DNA from: Martelella alba
GTDB lineage: Bacteria; Pseudomonadota; Alphaproteobacteria; Rhizobiales; Rhizobiaceae
Assembly (NCBI RefSeq): GCF_006516955.1
Contig: NZ_VHLG01000001.1
Coordinates: forward strand, 248,001 to 312,000
Length of the DNA: 64,000 nucleotides
Direction: 5' to 3'
In this document: in pieces, positions 9,174 to 16,002 of the stretch
Layout: each line of letters starts with the position of its first letter
Position numbering within the stretch: position 1 is the stretch's first letter
The notes under the pieces: generated by a model
What the model saw: only the letters and a program-made list of their open reading frames with translations
The model's database searches: none
Told to the model about the DNA's origin: nothing
Made by a program: the position numbers and the translations under genes

Positions 9174-9911
9174 TCAGCCGATCGTTGAGAGAATCGGAAA
9201 GGTAGACTGGAACCAGATGGCAATATCGGCGACGAAACCGAACAGGAAGGCAAGCCCTGTCAGGATCAAAAACGCCCCCATTACCTTCTCGACAGCACCG
9301 ATATGACGTCGAAAACGGACAAGGAAACGCATGAAGGCGCCGGAAAAGAAGGCCGCAATCCAGAATGGCACCGCCAGTCCGAGCGAATAGATCGACAGAA
9401 GCAGCGCACCATCCCAAAGCGTGTTCTTGGAGGCGGCCACAGCGAGGATGGCGCCCAGCACCGGGCCGATACAGGGCGTCCAGCCAAAGGCAAAGGCAAG
9501 CCCCATCACATAGGCACCGGTCAGGCTGGCGGGACGGCCAGCGCCGTGAAACCGCGCTTCACGCGCGAGGATCGGTATCTTCACCACGCCGAGAAAATGC
9601 AAGCCCATCACGATGATGATCACGCCGCCAACCTTGGACAGAACATCCATCGACTGGCGCAGCAACTGACCGATGGAAGAGGCCCCGACGCCAAGCGCGA
9701 CAAACACCGTCGCAAATCCGAGTGTGAAGAAAAAGGCGGGGAGCAAGACGGCCATGCGGTTTGCGCGCGTCTCGTCATTCGCGCCCTTCAGCTGCTCGAC
9801 TGAGATTCCGGCCATAAAGCAAAGGTAGGGCGGAACAAGGGGGAGGACACAAGGCGAGAGGAATGACAGCGCACCGGCGACAAGCGCGCTCAGCAGGGAA
9901 ATCTCTATCAT
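9174..9911 (-). CDS. ccdA: CcdA-like cytochrome c biogenesis protein
   Basis: Six-helix membrane protein, 245 aa, that passes reducing power from cytoplasmic thioredoxin to periplasmic thiol proteins for cytochrome c maturation. The redox cysteines are C21 in LSPCVLPLVPPY and C147 in GWTPCIGPVLG. The open frame extends 30 codons further upstream, but that part is not conserved-looking; I chose the ATG at 9911. A GAGGTG Shine-Dalgarno is better spaced for a TTG two codons earlier (9917), which is a real alternative. Located between the carrier and the tRNA-Lys gene. Confidence 0.88.
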   Translation of the reverse strand: MIEISLLSALVAGALSFLSPCVLPLVPPYLCFMAGISVEQLKGANDETRANRMAVLLPAFFFTLGFATVFVALGVGASSIGQLLRQSMDVLSKVGGVIIIVMGLHFLGVVKIPILAREARFHGAGRPASLTGAYVMGLAFAFGWTPCIGPVLGAILAVAASKNTLWDGALLLSIYSLGLAVPFWIAAFFSGAFMRFLVRFRRHIGAVEKVMGAFLILTGLAFLFGFVADIAIWFQSTFPILSTIG

Positions 9912-10152
9912 CGACAATGCGCATTCACCTCTTCTGCTCTCAGTACTGTCGGTAGCCACATGCTTGACGCCCGACCAGCGGGTACAAATGCGCTGTCGCA
10001 CCGGCTACAAAGTCAATAAGGCACCAGTTGGACCCTTGAGAAAATGGCCTGCCAGCACCAATTTCGTCATAGAGCAAAGACCCGCAATTTGCCAATCACC
10101 ATCACGCCAGCCAAAAACCACGGAAACTTCACCTCCGAGCTGATATTTCGGG

Positions 10153-10181
10153 TTGACCTTGCGCAAGAGCCTGCCTATGTT
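10153..10181 (+). promoter_or_regulatory. Sigma-70-type promoter of tRNA-Lys
   Basis: TTGACC at 10153-10158, a 17-bp spacer, then TATGTT at 10176-10181, about 40 bp before the mature tRNA. Spacing is ideal and the -35 fits the rhizobial consensus. The rest of the 311-bp gap between ccdA and the tRNA (9912-10222) shows nothing else I can name. Confidence 0.6.
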
Positions 10182-10222
10182 CCGCGCACTTTCAGCCGAA
10201 CGTTTTCAACGTTGAGGCTTGG

Positions 10223-10298
10223 GAGCGCGTAGCTCAGCCGGTAGAGCAACTGACTTTTAATCAGTAGGTCCAGGGTTCGAACCCCTGCGCGCTCACCA
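10223..10298 (+). tRNA. tRNA-Lys (anticodon UUU), phage integration target
   Basis: 76-nt cloverleaf. The acceptor stem GAGCGCG pairs with CGCGCTC, followed by discriminator A and an encoded CCA. The anticodon stem ACTGA/TCAGT encloses loop CTTTTAA with anticodon TTT, and the T-arm is GGTTCGAACCC. The 3' half from 10254 on is the attL copy of the phage core, so the present gene is a hybrid whose last 45 nt were supplied by the prophage without changing the tRNA. Confidence 0.97.
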
Positions 10299-10317
10299 TT
10301 TTATTTAATTAAATCAG
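10254..10317 (+). other. attL core (64 bp)
   Basis: Runs from the anticodon loop (CTTTTAATCAG) through the encoded CCA to TTTAATTAAATCAG. It is identical to 47714-47777; the bases flanking it differ at both ends. The crossover must lie within it, probably in the anticodon stem-loop as for many tRNA-targeting integrases. Confidence 0.95.
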
Positions 10318-10332
10318 ATATTTACAGTTTTC

Positions 10333-10395
10333 GTGAGACTTTTGTGAGACTAAATATGAGACCTTTAGACGAATAAATGTCTCACGATATCTCAC
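10333..10395. promoter_or_regulatory. Putative integrase arm-type repeats, GTGAGAC series
   Basis: GTGAGAC at 10333 and 10344, ATGAGAC at 10356, then inverted GTCTCAC at 10379 and ATCTCAC at 10389. They lie just inside attL. Short direct and inverted repeats beside the core are what arm-type integrase sites look like; the last direct copy and first inverted copy could also form a weak hairpin. Function is inferred. Confidence 0.45.
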
Positions 10396-10403
10396 GGTGT
10401 TTT

Positions 10404-10619
10404 TCATTCGTTCTTATCCATAAGTTTCCGTGCTTCGGCTTTTCCGGCTTGCGTGAGCCCAACACTATTGATCAATCCGCGCCGCCGTAGAGCGACGATA
10501 GTATTCGAAAAGCCGCCGTATTGTGAGCGGCCCTTAATGCCATGACCAATGTCGCGGCCATTAGCGAGGTTCAAGATCGCCATTCTCATTGATGGTGAAA
10601 GTCTCTGGCCATTAGCCAT
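10404..10619 (-). CDS. Small phage protein, winged-helix-like, next to attL
   Basis: 71 aa. I do not recognise a named family. The sequence (GIKGRSQYGGFSNTIVALRRRGLI ... TQAGKAEARKL, in pieces) has the look of a small winged-helix domain: a helical start, a variable loop and a basic recognition-helix-like stretch followed by LTQAGKAEA, a pattern common in wHTH folds. The ATG at 10619 lies 8 bp inside the preceding gene; the frame extends further upstream, but that extension overlaps the neighbour and is rejected. It is the last gene of the leftward arm. Its stop codon aligns exactly with that of the remnant ORF outside attR. A directionality factor or regulator role is possible. Confidence 0.6.
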   Translation of the reverse strand: MANGQRLSPSMRMAILNLANGRDIGHGIKGRSQYGGFSNTIVALRRRGLINSVGLTQAGKAEARKLMDKNE

Positions 10620-10902
10620 CAAGCACCTTCCGATCACCGGCATGCGCAATCTTGTAAGCACTTTCATTGATCCACTCACGCAGCTCATCGAATGTGTCAA
10701 AATTCCAGTCAGCCAACCGGTCCTCGTCGTGTTCTCGTTCGATCTCTCTTGCCTGATCAAGCACCTCGCTCAACATTGGGGCGCAGTCTTCGCAAAGCGT
10801 GATGCCATCCGATGTGCTGCATTGCGGATCGCCTTCGAAGATTAGCTTGCCGCAAGCCTCGCAATCCGACAACGCTTCGCGCATTTCATGATCTTGCTTC
10901 AT
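10612..10902 (-). CDS. Small acidic phage protein with CxxC...CxxC zinc-knuckle-like pattern
   Basis: 96 aa, strongly acidic. Near the N-terminus it has CEACGKLI and, about 20 residues later, CEDCAPML, a four-cysteine arrangement like a DksA/TraR or LIM-type zinc ribbon. The remainder is an acidic helical region (DQAREIEREHDEDRLADW). The start is ATG at 10902, preceded by a purine-rich GAGGAA and four bases past the integrase stop; its 3' end overlaps the next gene by 8 bp. It lacks the coiled coil with DxxDxA tip that DksA would need, so I do not assign a role. Confidence 0.65.
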   Translation of the reverse strand: MKQDHEMREALSDCEACGKLIFEGDPQCSTSDGITLCEDCAPMLSEVLDQAREIEREHDEDRLADWNFDTFDELREWINESAYKIAHAGDRKVLDG

Positions 10903-10906
10903 TTCC

Positions 10907-12070
10907 TCATTTCCCCTTGTACCAGGTTTCCAGCTTATCAATTGCGCTGTCGGCCATATCAGGATGTATTGCCATGTAGTGCTTGAAGATCTGAGCAGCG
11001 CCATCAAGGCTGTGGCCCGTGATTGCGCAAATCTCTTGCAGCTCGCAGCCCGCCAGCGCCAGCCATGTTACGGCAGTGTCTCGCAAATCCTGATCGCGAA
11101 GTGTTGCGAGCGATGGCATTGTTTTGGCGGCAAAGCGACGAACACGATTGTATTGCTTGCGGTAATGATCCGGCTTGAACGGTTCCCAGACGCGCTCATC
11201 AAGGATCACATATGGTGAAATTACCTCAGCTTCAGCACGTCGTTTCGCTGCGTTTTCCAATCGTTGCTTTAGTTCTTCCGCTTCTGGCATGTCGACCCGT
11301 GCGCGGGTTTTCGACTGTCTCAACCGCAAGCGGCCATTCTGGCGACTGGAAAACTGGAGATCCAGCCTGTCTCCTTGTCGCTGACCAGACCAGACAGCCA
11401 GTATAATCATGTCACCAATCTCATAACGGCCAAGCTCATCAGCAACTTTGACAAAATGTGCGATTTCTTCCTTCGTTCCAGCGCGCACGCGCGGGTCAGG
11501 CGATTTCATTTTCAGCTTGTGTGCAGGATTAACTGTTATCGCCGGGAGCTTTCCGCGATCCATTGCCCAGGAATAGGCAATGCCAAGTATGCGCATGGCA
11601 CCATTCGCGACATGCAGCCCTTTCGCCTGACGCAAATCATCATAAATTCCTTTGCAGATCGGTTTCGTCACCGCTTCTGCTTCTGATTTCCAGACTTCCT
11701 TAGCATACATCTCGATCGAACGGATCTTCTGAAGGTAGTCCATTTGTGTTTTTGATGCGCGATCACGAAAATCCTGAGAGGTCGCGTAATCCCGCAGAAG
11801 GCTTTCCACCGTGTAAAAACTTAGCTTTTCCGGCAGTGAAGCCGGTTTCTGTTTGGGCTTGATCTTTGGGTTCTTCTTTATGATCACCAGTTGGTCTTCG
11901 AACGTGCGCGACCAATCCAGTGCTTCACCGGCCGTCATCCAGGTGCCGCTAACTTCGCTTATAAGATCAAAGCCTTGCAGGCCGCGCTCGCGCAGTGATG
12001 GCGATGGTATGAAACGTGGGCGGCCATTGCGCCAGGTGACGTATTTGATTTTGGGATCCTGTTTACTCAT
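10907..12070 (-). CDS. int: Tyrosine recombinase (phage integrase)
   Basis: 387-aa site-specific recombinase that integrates the phage into the tRNA-Lys 3' end. C-terminal catalytic residues can be placed: R231 (WSGQRQGDRL), R330 (DQDLRDTAVTW), H353 (ITGHS) and nucleophile Y365 (IFKHYM). The position normally filled by the first histidine of HxLR is Q327. The N-terminal half (about 80-180) fits a SAM-like core-binding domain (FRDRASKTQMDYLQKIRS). The frame is open further upstream, but ATG 12070 has AAGGA at a good distance and the upstream gene ends at 12090. Transcribed leftward towards attL, as expected for an integrase beside its att site. Confidence 0.92.
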   Translation of the reverse strand: MSKQDPKIKYVTWRNGRPRFIPSPSLRERGLQGFDLISEVSGTWMTAGEALDWSRTFEDQLVIIKKNPKIKPKQKPASLPEKLSFYTVESLLRDYATSQDFRDRASKTQMDYLQKIRSIEMYAKEVWKSEAEAVTKPICKGIYDDLRQAKGLHVANGAMRILGIAYSWAMDRGKLPAITVNPAHKLKMKSPDPRVRAGTKEEIAHFVKVADELGRYEIGDMIILAVWSGQRQGDRLDLQFSSRQNGRLRLRQSKTRARVDMPEAEELKQRLENAAKRRAEAEVISPYVILDERVWEPFKPDHYRKQYNRVRRFAAKTMPSLATLRDQDLRDTAVTWLALAGCELQEICAITGHSLDGAAQIFKHYMAIHPDMADSAIDKLETWYKGK

Positions 12071-12089
12071 GACTGTTGATCCTTTGTGT

Positions 12090-12455
12090 TCAGAAAGGCC
12101 CTTCGATATCGGCCAGATGCCGAGGCAGATAAGGGCAGCCAAGCCCGTTGCAGGGGCTGTCGCGCCGATGCAGGTGCAAGCCATTGAAGCTGCCCATGCC
12201 GTCGTGCGCGCACATATCGCAGACGCCGGCGTCGGTGAAATCCACAGCAATGCCGTTCACTTTGGTGATGCTGCGAGCTGAAACATCGTCGCGGGTTTTG
12301 GTGCAAATGCATTCACCGTCGAAGCCGGTGAAGATGCCCCATCGTTTGGTGCCGGGACATGATGTGAAGGTGATGTGGTCCCCAGCTCGCAGATAGTGAC
12401 GGGCGCGATCAGTGGCGCGGATAAGTTCGCGGCGTTGTTCTTCGGTGAGCGGCAT
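12090..12455 (-). CDS. Phage hypothetical protein, cysteine/histidine-rich
   Basis: 121 aa. The first 30 residues form a charged helix (LTEEQRRELIRATDRARHYL); the rest contains several Cys and His (FTSCPGTKRW, GECICTK, GVCDMCAHDGM, LHLHRRDSPCNGLGCP), suggesting a metal-binding or small beta-rich domain. No family recognised. ATG 12455 has GGAGG 10 nt upstream. The open frame extends further, but that region is the end of the preceding gene. Sits between integrase and a conserved small gene in the leftward operon. Confidence 0.65.
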   Translation of the reverse strand: MPLTEEQRRELIRATDRARHYLRAGDHITFTSCPGTKRWGIFTGFDGECICTKTRDDVSARSITKVNGIAVDFTDAGVCDMCAHDGMGSFNGLHLHRRDSPCNGLGCPYLPRHLADIEGPF

Positions 12456-12468
12456 TGGTTCCAGCCTC

Positions 12469-12747
12469 CTATTGTCGTGTTTCCGGGCCATCCGCAGCAC
12501 GACCCTCAAGTCGCGCGAGATATTCCCGCAGCATGGCGACCATGTCTTCCCGGCTGCCATTGCTGATATAGTTGACGCGGCCGCCATCGATCTTTCCAAA
12601 CTCGGCAACCAGCAGGACAAAGCCGACGCCCCGTTTGACGCCGGGCAATCGTGGGCCGTTGAACCATTCATCAACTCGTCTGGCGAGCTCGTTCATGCTT
12701 GCATGATATCTGTCTTCTATTGGCGCTTCGCCTGTCATCTTCTTCAC
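12469..12747 (-). CDS. Conserved phage hypothetical protein
   Basis: 92 aa. Central hydrophobic beta-like segment GVGFVLLVAEFG followed by GRVNYISNGSREDMVAMLREYLARL, a pattern I have seen repeatedly in early regions of alphaproteobacterial phages, without known function. GAGGTG lies 6 nt before the ATG. First gene after the hairpin terminator at 12773-12800, so it may be made from read-through or its own promoter. Confidence 0.7.
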   Translation of the reverse strand: MKKMTGEAPIEDRYHASMNELARRVDEWFNGPRLPGVKRGVGFVLLVAEFGKIDGGRVNYISNGSREDMVAMLREYLARLEGRAADGPETRQ

Positions 12748-12772
12748 CTCTCAAACTTCACGAAAAGAAATA

Positions 12773-12800
12773 GCCAGCGGCAATGGCCTTTGCCGCCGGC
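12773..12800 (-). terminator. Intrinsic terminator in the leftward arm
   Basis: On the minus strand, GCCGGCGGCAA / TTGCCGCTGGC form an 11-bp stem (one G-T pair) around a short loop, followed by TATTTCTTTTC. It separates the early small genes (12916-13826) from the integrase group. The rest of 12748-12915 holds another 11-bp stem (GGGCCGCCGTC at 12847 with GACGGCGGCCC ending at 12888), which has no T-tract. Confidence 0.55.
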
Positions 12801-12915
12801 TTTGAGTTGGCGGGTTTTCCCGCTTGGTCTTTTGTTTTTCTAAGGTGGGCCGCCGTCCGGTTTCAGGGGGGGATGAAGACGGCGGCCCGGCGCACCCGAT
12901 CCGAGCGTCAGGGGG

Positions 12916-13011
12916 TTAGCCCGGATCATCACGCAAAAGGATGACGACAGTCCAAATGACGCCAGGCAGCACAGTGCAGAAGAACGCGAAACAAATGATC
13001 TGCACCATCAT
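12916..13011 (-). CDS. 31-aa single-pass membrane microprotein
   Basis: Encodes 31 residues: a short N-terminus, one hydrophobic helix (residues 4-26, rich in I, F, V, L with two Cys) and a charged tail RDDPG. The ATG at 13011 overlaps the stop of the upstream gene (ATGA), the same coupling seen across this operon, and a second ATG follows immediately. I found it by reading the gap. Phage membrane microproteins of this size act in superinfection exclusion, inhibition of host proteases or membrane signalling; which applies here is unknown. Confidence 0.5.
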   Translation of the reverse strand: MMVQIICFAFFCTVLPGVIWTVVILLRDDPG

Positions 13012-13271
13012 GACGCCATCCTTTCGGAGGGGATTTCTTTCCTGGGAAACTGCGGCCACACGGCAATGCCTGTCGCAGCTTCCGCCCTGCCCGCCTGGGC
13101 AGATGCGAGGAAATCGCGGAAAGCCATAAGCGCATATTCACGCTCAAGCTTCATATCTGGCAGGTGTTGCCAGTCCGGAAGCTTCTCGCCGGTATCCTCA
13201 ACAAGATCCGCCATGAGGTTTCCCGCTTCCTCGTAGAGTTCACGCAGGCGCGTGAGCGTGTTGTTACGCAT
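13008..13271 (-). CDS. Phage hypothetical protein
   Basis: 87 aa, mostly helical and acidic (LTRLRELYEEAGNLMADLVEDTGEKLPDW in pieces), with a middle stretch LEREYALMAFRDFLASAQ. No family recognised. The ATG at 13271 is embedded 8 bp into the preceding gene and the stop overlaps the microprotein start. The longer open frame upstream overlaps the previous gene and is rejected. Part of the tightly packed leftward early operon. Confidence 0.6.
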   Translation of the reverse strand: MRNNTLTRLRELYEEAGNLMADLVEDTGEKLPDWQHLPDMKLEREYALMAFRDFLASAQAGRAEAATGIAVWPQFPRKEIPSERMAS

Positions 13272-13545
13272 TGCGTGCCTCCAGCTTATCCTTTGCCAGC
13301 CGACCGGCCATGGTGAGAACCAGGCGCGATCCACGTGGATGTTTCTCACGGCGGACAAGGCCCGGGCGCTCAAGCGCACGAATGGTTTTTAGGCCGTAGA
13401 AATTCGGGCCGATATACCAGCTGCCGTCTGCCCGCTTGCGGTGATGACGATAGCGGTCAATCGCGAGAAGCGCTTCACGCTGGGTGATGGTGAGTGCGCT
13501 TGCCGGACGGGCGACGGCCGGCTTGTCCAGGAGCGATGTAGTCAT
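13264..13545 (-). CDS. Phage hypothetical protein, winged-helix-like
   Basis: 93 aa. LTITQREALLAIDRYRHHRK (20 residues), then NFYGLKTIRALERPGLVRREK and LVLTMAGRLAKDKL. This order (helix, helix ending in LERPGLV, beta-hairpin, LTxAGRxA) is characteristic of small winged-helix DNA-binding proteins, so a regulatory role is plausible. It overlaps its neighbours by 4 and 8 bp. Confidence 0.6.
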   Translation of the reverse strand: MTTSLLDKPAVARPASALTITQREALLAIDRYRHHRKRADGSWYIGPNFYGLKTIRALERPGLVRREKHPRGSRLVLTMAGRLAKDKLEARNA

Positions 13546-13826
13546 GCCGCCACCTCATTCTGATTGGCGCTGTAGCGCGCCATGAGGATCTTGCGATCGC
13601 GGTCAACGAGATTGGCGCGAAGCTCGCTCGCGGCTTCCCGCGTTTTGGCGACCGACCAGGCTTCAAACCAGTTCTCGACCGCGCGGCGCGCCCAGCGAAG
13701 ATTGCGCTGTGCGGGCAGCGCCGCGGGGAAGCCGATCTCACTACGCTTGCGCAGGAAGTGCGCCCGCGACCAGCCAAGCAGATCCGCAATCTCGCCTGCC
13801 GTGACCGTTTCAAGTTGCATGCTCAT
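13542..13826 (-). CDS. Xis/AlpA-like helix-turn-helix protein, first leftward early gene
   Basis: 94 aa. The N-terminus VTAGEIADLLGWSRAHFLRKR is a MerR/excisionase-type helix-turn-helix, followed by RWARRAVENWFEAW, a second helix typical of AlpA/Xis-like proteins. It is the promoter-proximal gene of the leftward arm and so a candidate excisionase or early regulator. The start is M1 at 13826 or M3 at 13820; GGGAG lies about 8-13 nt upstream. Confidence 0.65.
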   Translation of the reverse strand: MSMQLETVTAGEIADLLGWSRAHFLRKRSEIGFPAALPAQRNLRWARRAVENWFEAWSVAKTREAASELRANLVDRDRKILMARYSANQNEVAA

Positions 13827-13862
13827 GCCAAACTCCCGTGTGCAAATCAGTCGATATGCAAA

Positions 13863-13890
13863 CGGTAAGCATTATTGCTTATATTGGCAA
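13863..13890 (-). promoter_or_regulatory. Leftward early promoter (PL-like) with operator in its spacer
   Basis: On the minus strand: TTGCCA (13890-13885), a 16-bp spacer, then TTACCG (13868-13863). The spacer holds the operator TAAGCAATAATGCTTA (13881-13866). The layout superimposes on the rightward promoter at 15338-15365. The -10 is weak, so this may need activation. Confidence 0.5.
13866..13881. promoter_or_regulatory. Repressor operator OL (16 bp, dyad-symmetric)
   Basis: TAAGCATTATTGCTTA, perfect 6-bp arms around TTAT. Same arms and length as the operator at 15346-15361. Consensus on the transcribed orientation is TAAGCAATAWYGCTTA. Confidence 0.6.
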
Positions 13891-13909
13891 GCATAAATTT
13901 TGCAGTCGT

Positions 13910-13926
13910 GCAAATTCTAAATTTGC
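13910..13926. promoter_or_regulatory. Second palindrome in the immunity region
   Basis: GCAAATT-CTA-AATTTGC, perfect 7-bp arms. Similar half-sites (TGCAAAT, TTTGCA) occur around it at 13843-13910. It differs from the TAAGCA operator, so it may serve the other repressor. Confidence 0.4.
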
Positions 13927-14055
13927 GAATATTCGAAGTTGCGACAGCGATGTAAGCAATCGACTGGACCGGGGCGCCAGCTACGCAAGCCTTAGCGTGA
14001 ATAGGTCAGCCATTTCCTCTTGAACGGCACGTTTGAGGCTGCGATATCGAATGAC

Positions 14056-14670
14056 ATGATGACAGAATTGCGCGATAAGCAGCTGGCCTGGCTGAACCAC
14101 ATAACTGAGGCAACCGGCCTGACAATCACCGAGATTGCCCGAGCGGCTGGCCTGCACCCATCAACGCTTACGCGCTTTCGATATGCTGACAAGAGCGGGC
14201 ATAGTCTCACATCCTCTACCGTGCATAAGATCGAAATGGCGACCCGTGTAGCGGCTTACGACACAGGCAGACCGAAAATCAGCGCATTGCTTCAACCTGA
14301 AGCATCGCCGTTTCTGCCTTCTGATGATGGCAACCCTCTTGAGCTCGCCTTGCGGACGATCGCCGGACGATCGCAGAGCGTTACCTTATGGAAACTCGAA
14401 ACCGACAGCCTTTCGGCCATTGGGTATCCGAGGAACATGATTGTCGCGGTGGATGCCGATGCCACACCTCGTAACGGCGACGCTGTGTGCGCGCAAAGAC
14501 CTGGGTTCCGGCGCCAAACGCAAGACCTCATCTTTCGGGTTTACCGCGCACCATACCTGCTTTCAGCGTCCGATCGCACTGCGCCGGAAGCGCCAGAGAT
14601 CATCGACAATGAAACCACTCTCATCATCGGTGTCATCGTGGGCGGCTTCACGCTGCGTGACAGGAATTAA
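14056..14670 (+). CDS. CI-like repressor paralogue 1 (HTH plus S24-like domain)
   Basis: 204 aa, N-terminal helix-turn-helix (GLTITEIARAAGLHPSTLTRF) followed by a C-terminal domain resembling LexA/S24 (DATPRNGDAVCAQ ... LIFRVYRAPYLL). The Ser-Met of a self-cleaving S24 peptidase is not evident (SLSAIGYPRN), so RecA-stimulated autocleavage is doubtful. The open frame starts with TTG at 14020, but the first ATG is at 14056 and I prefer it; no strong ribosome-binding site for either. It faces the second repressor tail to tail, leaving 5 bp between stops. Confidence 0.75.
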   Translation: MMTELRDKQLAWLNHITEATGLTITEIARAAGLHPSTLTRFRYADKSGHSLTSSTVHKIEMATRVAAYDTGRPKISALLQPEASPFLPSDDGNPLELALRTIAGRSQSVTLWKLETDSLSAIGYPRNMIVAVDADATPRNGDAVCAQRPGFRRQTQDLIFRVYRAPYLLSASDRTAPEAPEIIDNETTLIIGVIVGGFTLRDRN

Positions 14671-14675
14671 GCTTT

Positions 14676-15287
14676 TCAGGATGGCTTGCGAATTACACCG
14701 ATAGCGGTCCCGGCGATCGACACGCGATCGTCATCAACCTGCTCGGGGCGTTGCGGTCCAAGACGCATGGAATGCGTCGTGATAAATGGCGCCTGGTAAA
14801 GCCGCATCACTGTTTCGGCAATACCGCGAACGGGATCGACAATCTGGGCGATGACGATATCACCAGACTTTGCCCGCCTGTTCTGATCAATGATGACCAC
14901 ATCACCCGGCATAACACCGATGCCGTCAAGCGCTGCACCCTTCATGATCCAGGCTTCAACGCCATTGCGTGATGATCTTGCGGCCTTCACCGCAAGCGAG
15001 ATCCACTCGGGCTGAGGCTCATTGTCATTGTCGAACGGTAATGCGTCCGGCTCCGCAAGATTATTGAGGTTTCGCCCAGGCATTTGCCCGGGCCGGAAAC
15101 CGGAATAGCGCGCAACGTTTTCGAGCGTGGACTGCGTGATACCGACAGACCCCGTCCGATCGTTAAAATAGCGCGTGAGTGTCGATGCAGCCATACCAGA
15201 ATTCAAGGCAAGTTTCGACAGCGACAGGTTCATGTGATCCGCCACTGCTTTAAGCCAAACTTTGGTATCGCGCTGATTATCGATCAT
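14676..15287 (-). CDS. CI-like repressor paralogue 2 (HTH plus S24-like domain)
   Basis: 203 aa. HTH region LSLSKLALNSGMAASTLTRYF, then a C-terminal S24-like domain (GVMPGDVVIIDQNRRAKSGDIVIAQ). The usual catalytic Ser is replaced (GAALDGIG), a substitution common in alphaproteobacterial phage repressors, so induction may use an antirepressor rather than self-cleavage. The ATG at 15287 was chosen because further upstream the frame runs into the operator. It sits opposite the Cro-like gene, in the standard CI position. Confidence 0.82.
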   Translation of the reverse strand: MIDNQRDTKVWLKAVADHMNLSLSKLALNSGMAASTLTRYFNDRTGSVGITQSTLENVARYSGFRPGQMPGRNLNNLAEPDALPFDNDNEPQPEWISLAVKAARSSRNGVEAWIMKGAALDGIGVMPGDVVIIDQNRRAKSGDIVIAQIVDPVRGIAETVMRLYQAPFITTHSMRLGPQRPEQVDDDRVSIAGTAIGVIRKPS

Positions 15288-15337
15288 GCGCGCTAATTTA
15301 TTCTGTGGAAGTGCTAACGCAGTCACAAAAAAACACC

Positions 15338-15365
15338 TTGCAGAATAAGCAATATCGCTTATGCA
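15338..15365 (+). promoter_or_regulatory. Rightward early promoter (PR-like) with operator in its spacer
   Basis: TTGCAG (15338-15343), 16-bp spacer, TATGCA (15360-15365). The operator overlaps the spacer and first two bases of the -10, so bound repressor would exclude RNA polymerase. It leads to the Cro-like gene at 15398. Confidence 0.6.
15346..15361. promoter_or_regulatory. Repressor operator OR (16 bp)
   Basis: TAAGCAATATCGCTTA: arms TAAGC/GCTTA around AATATC. Matches OL at 13866-13881 in 14 of 16 positions when both are read in the direction of transcription. Confidence 0.65.
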
Positions 15366-15397
15366 TAATTGCAAAGCGGTTCGCAAGGGTGATTTGC

Positions 15398-15610
15398 ATG
15401 TTTTCCGAAATCGAAGCGAGACGGCTCGCCGCCAACATCTCCCAGAAGGATCTCTGTCAGCGCGCAGGGGTTCACCAGACGGCCTATACCCGTCGGAAAA
15501 GCGGAAGGGGCGGCATGGGGGAGCGAACGCTCTCCAAGCTCAAGACTGCGCTGGATGAGATGATCAGTGAGCAAATCGCCGCGCTGAGCGAGGAAAGGTC
15601 AGAGCAATGA
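15398..15610 (+). CDS. Cro-like XRE-family regulator
   Basis: 70 aa. MFSEIEARRLAANISQKDLCQRAGVHQTAYTRRKSG contains a complete XRE helix-turn-helix (about residues 14-34: ISQKDLCQRAGVHQTAYTRR) with a short helical tail. The longer open frame from 15305 would cross the promoter and operator and is rejected. It is the first rightward gene, divergent from repressor 2, which is the Cro position. Its stop overlaps the next start. Confidence 0.75.
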   Translation: MFSEIEARRLAANISQKDLCQRAGVHQTAYTRRKSGRGGMGERTLSKLKTALDEMISEQIAALSEERSEQ

Positions 15611-16002
15611 GCGAGTCGTCACCGTCAGACTTTCTGCAGGAGCATGTGAAAAATGGCGGGCCTGAAACGGTCAAGGCCATGCTCGATGTGATCCGCGAGC
15701 GCTTCCGCCAGATCGGTGAGGAAGGATTTACACCTGCGGATGATGACAAATATGAAGGTCCTGACCTTGCCCGTGCTGCAGCTTGCATGCTGAGCTTCGC
15801 CTTAAGGGATCATGTCGGGATCCTTCTGCAATCTCGCCTGAACTATTTGATACCGGTGCTGTGGCCCGCCAGCTGGGACTGGCAATGGTTCAAGAACAGC
15901 GATTACCGGCGCACGCTTGTGAAGGTCTGTGCGCTGCTGCTGGCCGAGATTGAACGTGTCGATCGCGCGGAGGCCCGGAAGGGCAAGGCGGGTGCGGAAT
16001 GA
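15607..16002 (+). CDS. Conserved phage early hypothetical protein
   Basis: 131 aa. Contains RERFRQIGEEGFTPADDD (about 30-47), LARAAACMLSF, then WPASWDWQWFKNSDYRRTLVKVCALLLAEIERVDR in pieces. This W-rich WPxxWDWxWF...LVKxxALLLAEIER signature recurs in many bacteriophage early regions but has no established function that I know. ATGA overlap with the Cro-like gene. Confidence 0.7.
   Translation: MSESSPSDFLQEHVKNGGPETVKAMLDVIRERFRQIGEEGFTPADDDKYEGPDLARAAACMLSFALRDHVGILLQSRLNYLIPVLWPASWDWQWFKNSDYRRTLVKVCALLLAEIERVDRAEARKGKAGAE

Noticed and set aside
8298-9188. 296-codon frame opposite the AEC carrier
   Set aside because: Antisense shadow with a strongly polar translation; the membrane carrier on the other strand is clear.
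12847-12888. Strong hairpin as a terminator
   Set aside because: Perfect 11-bp stem but no T-tract on either strand; the better terminator is at 12773-12800.
12929-13147. 72-codon minus-strand frame over the microprotein
   Set aside because: Conflicts with two ATGA-coupled genes and has no start signal.
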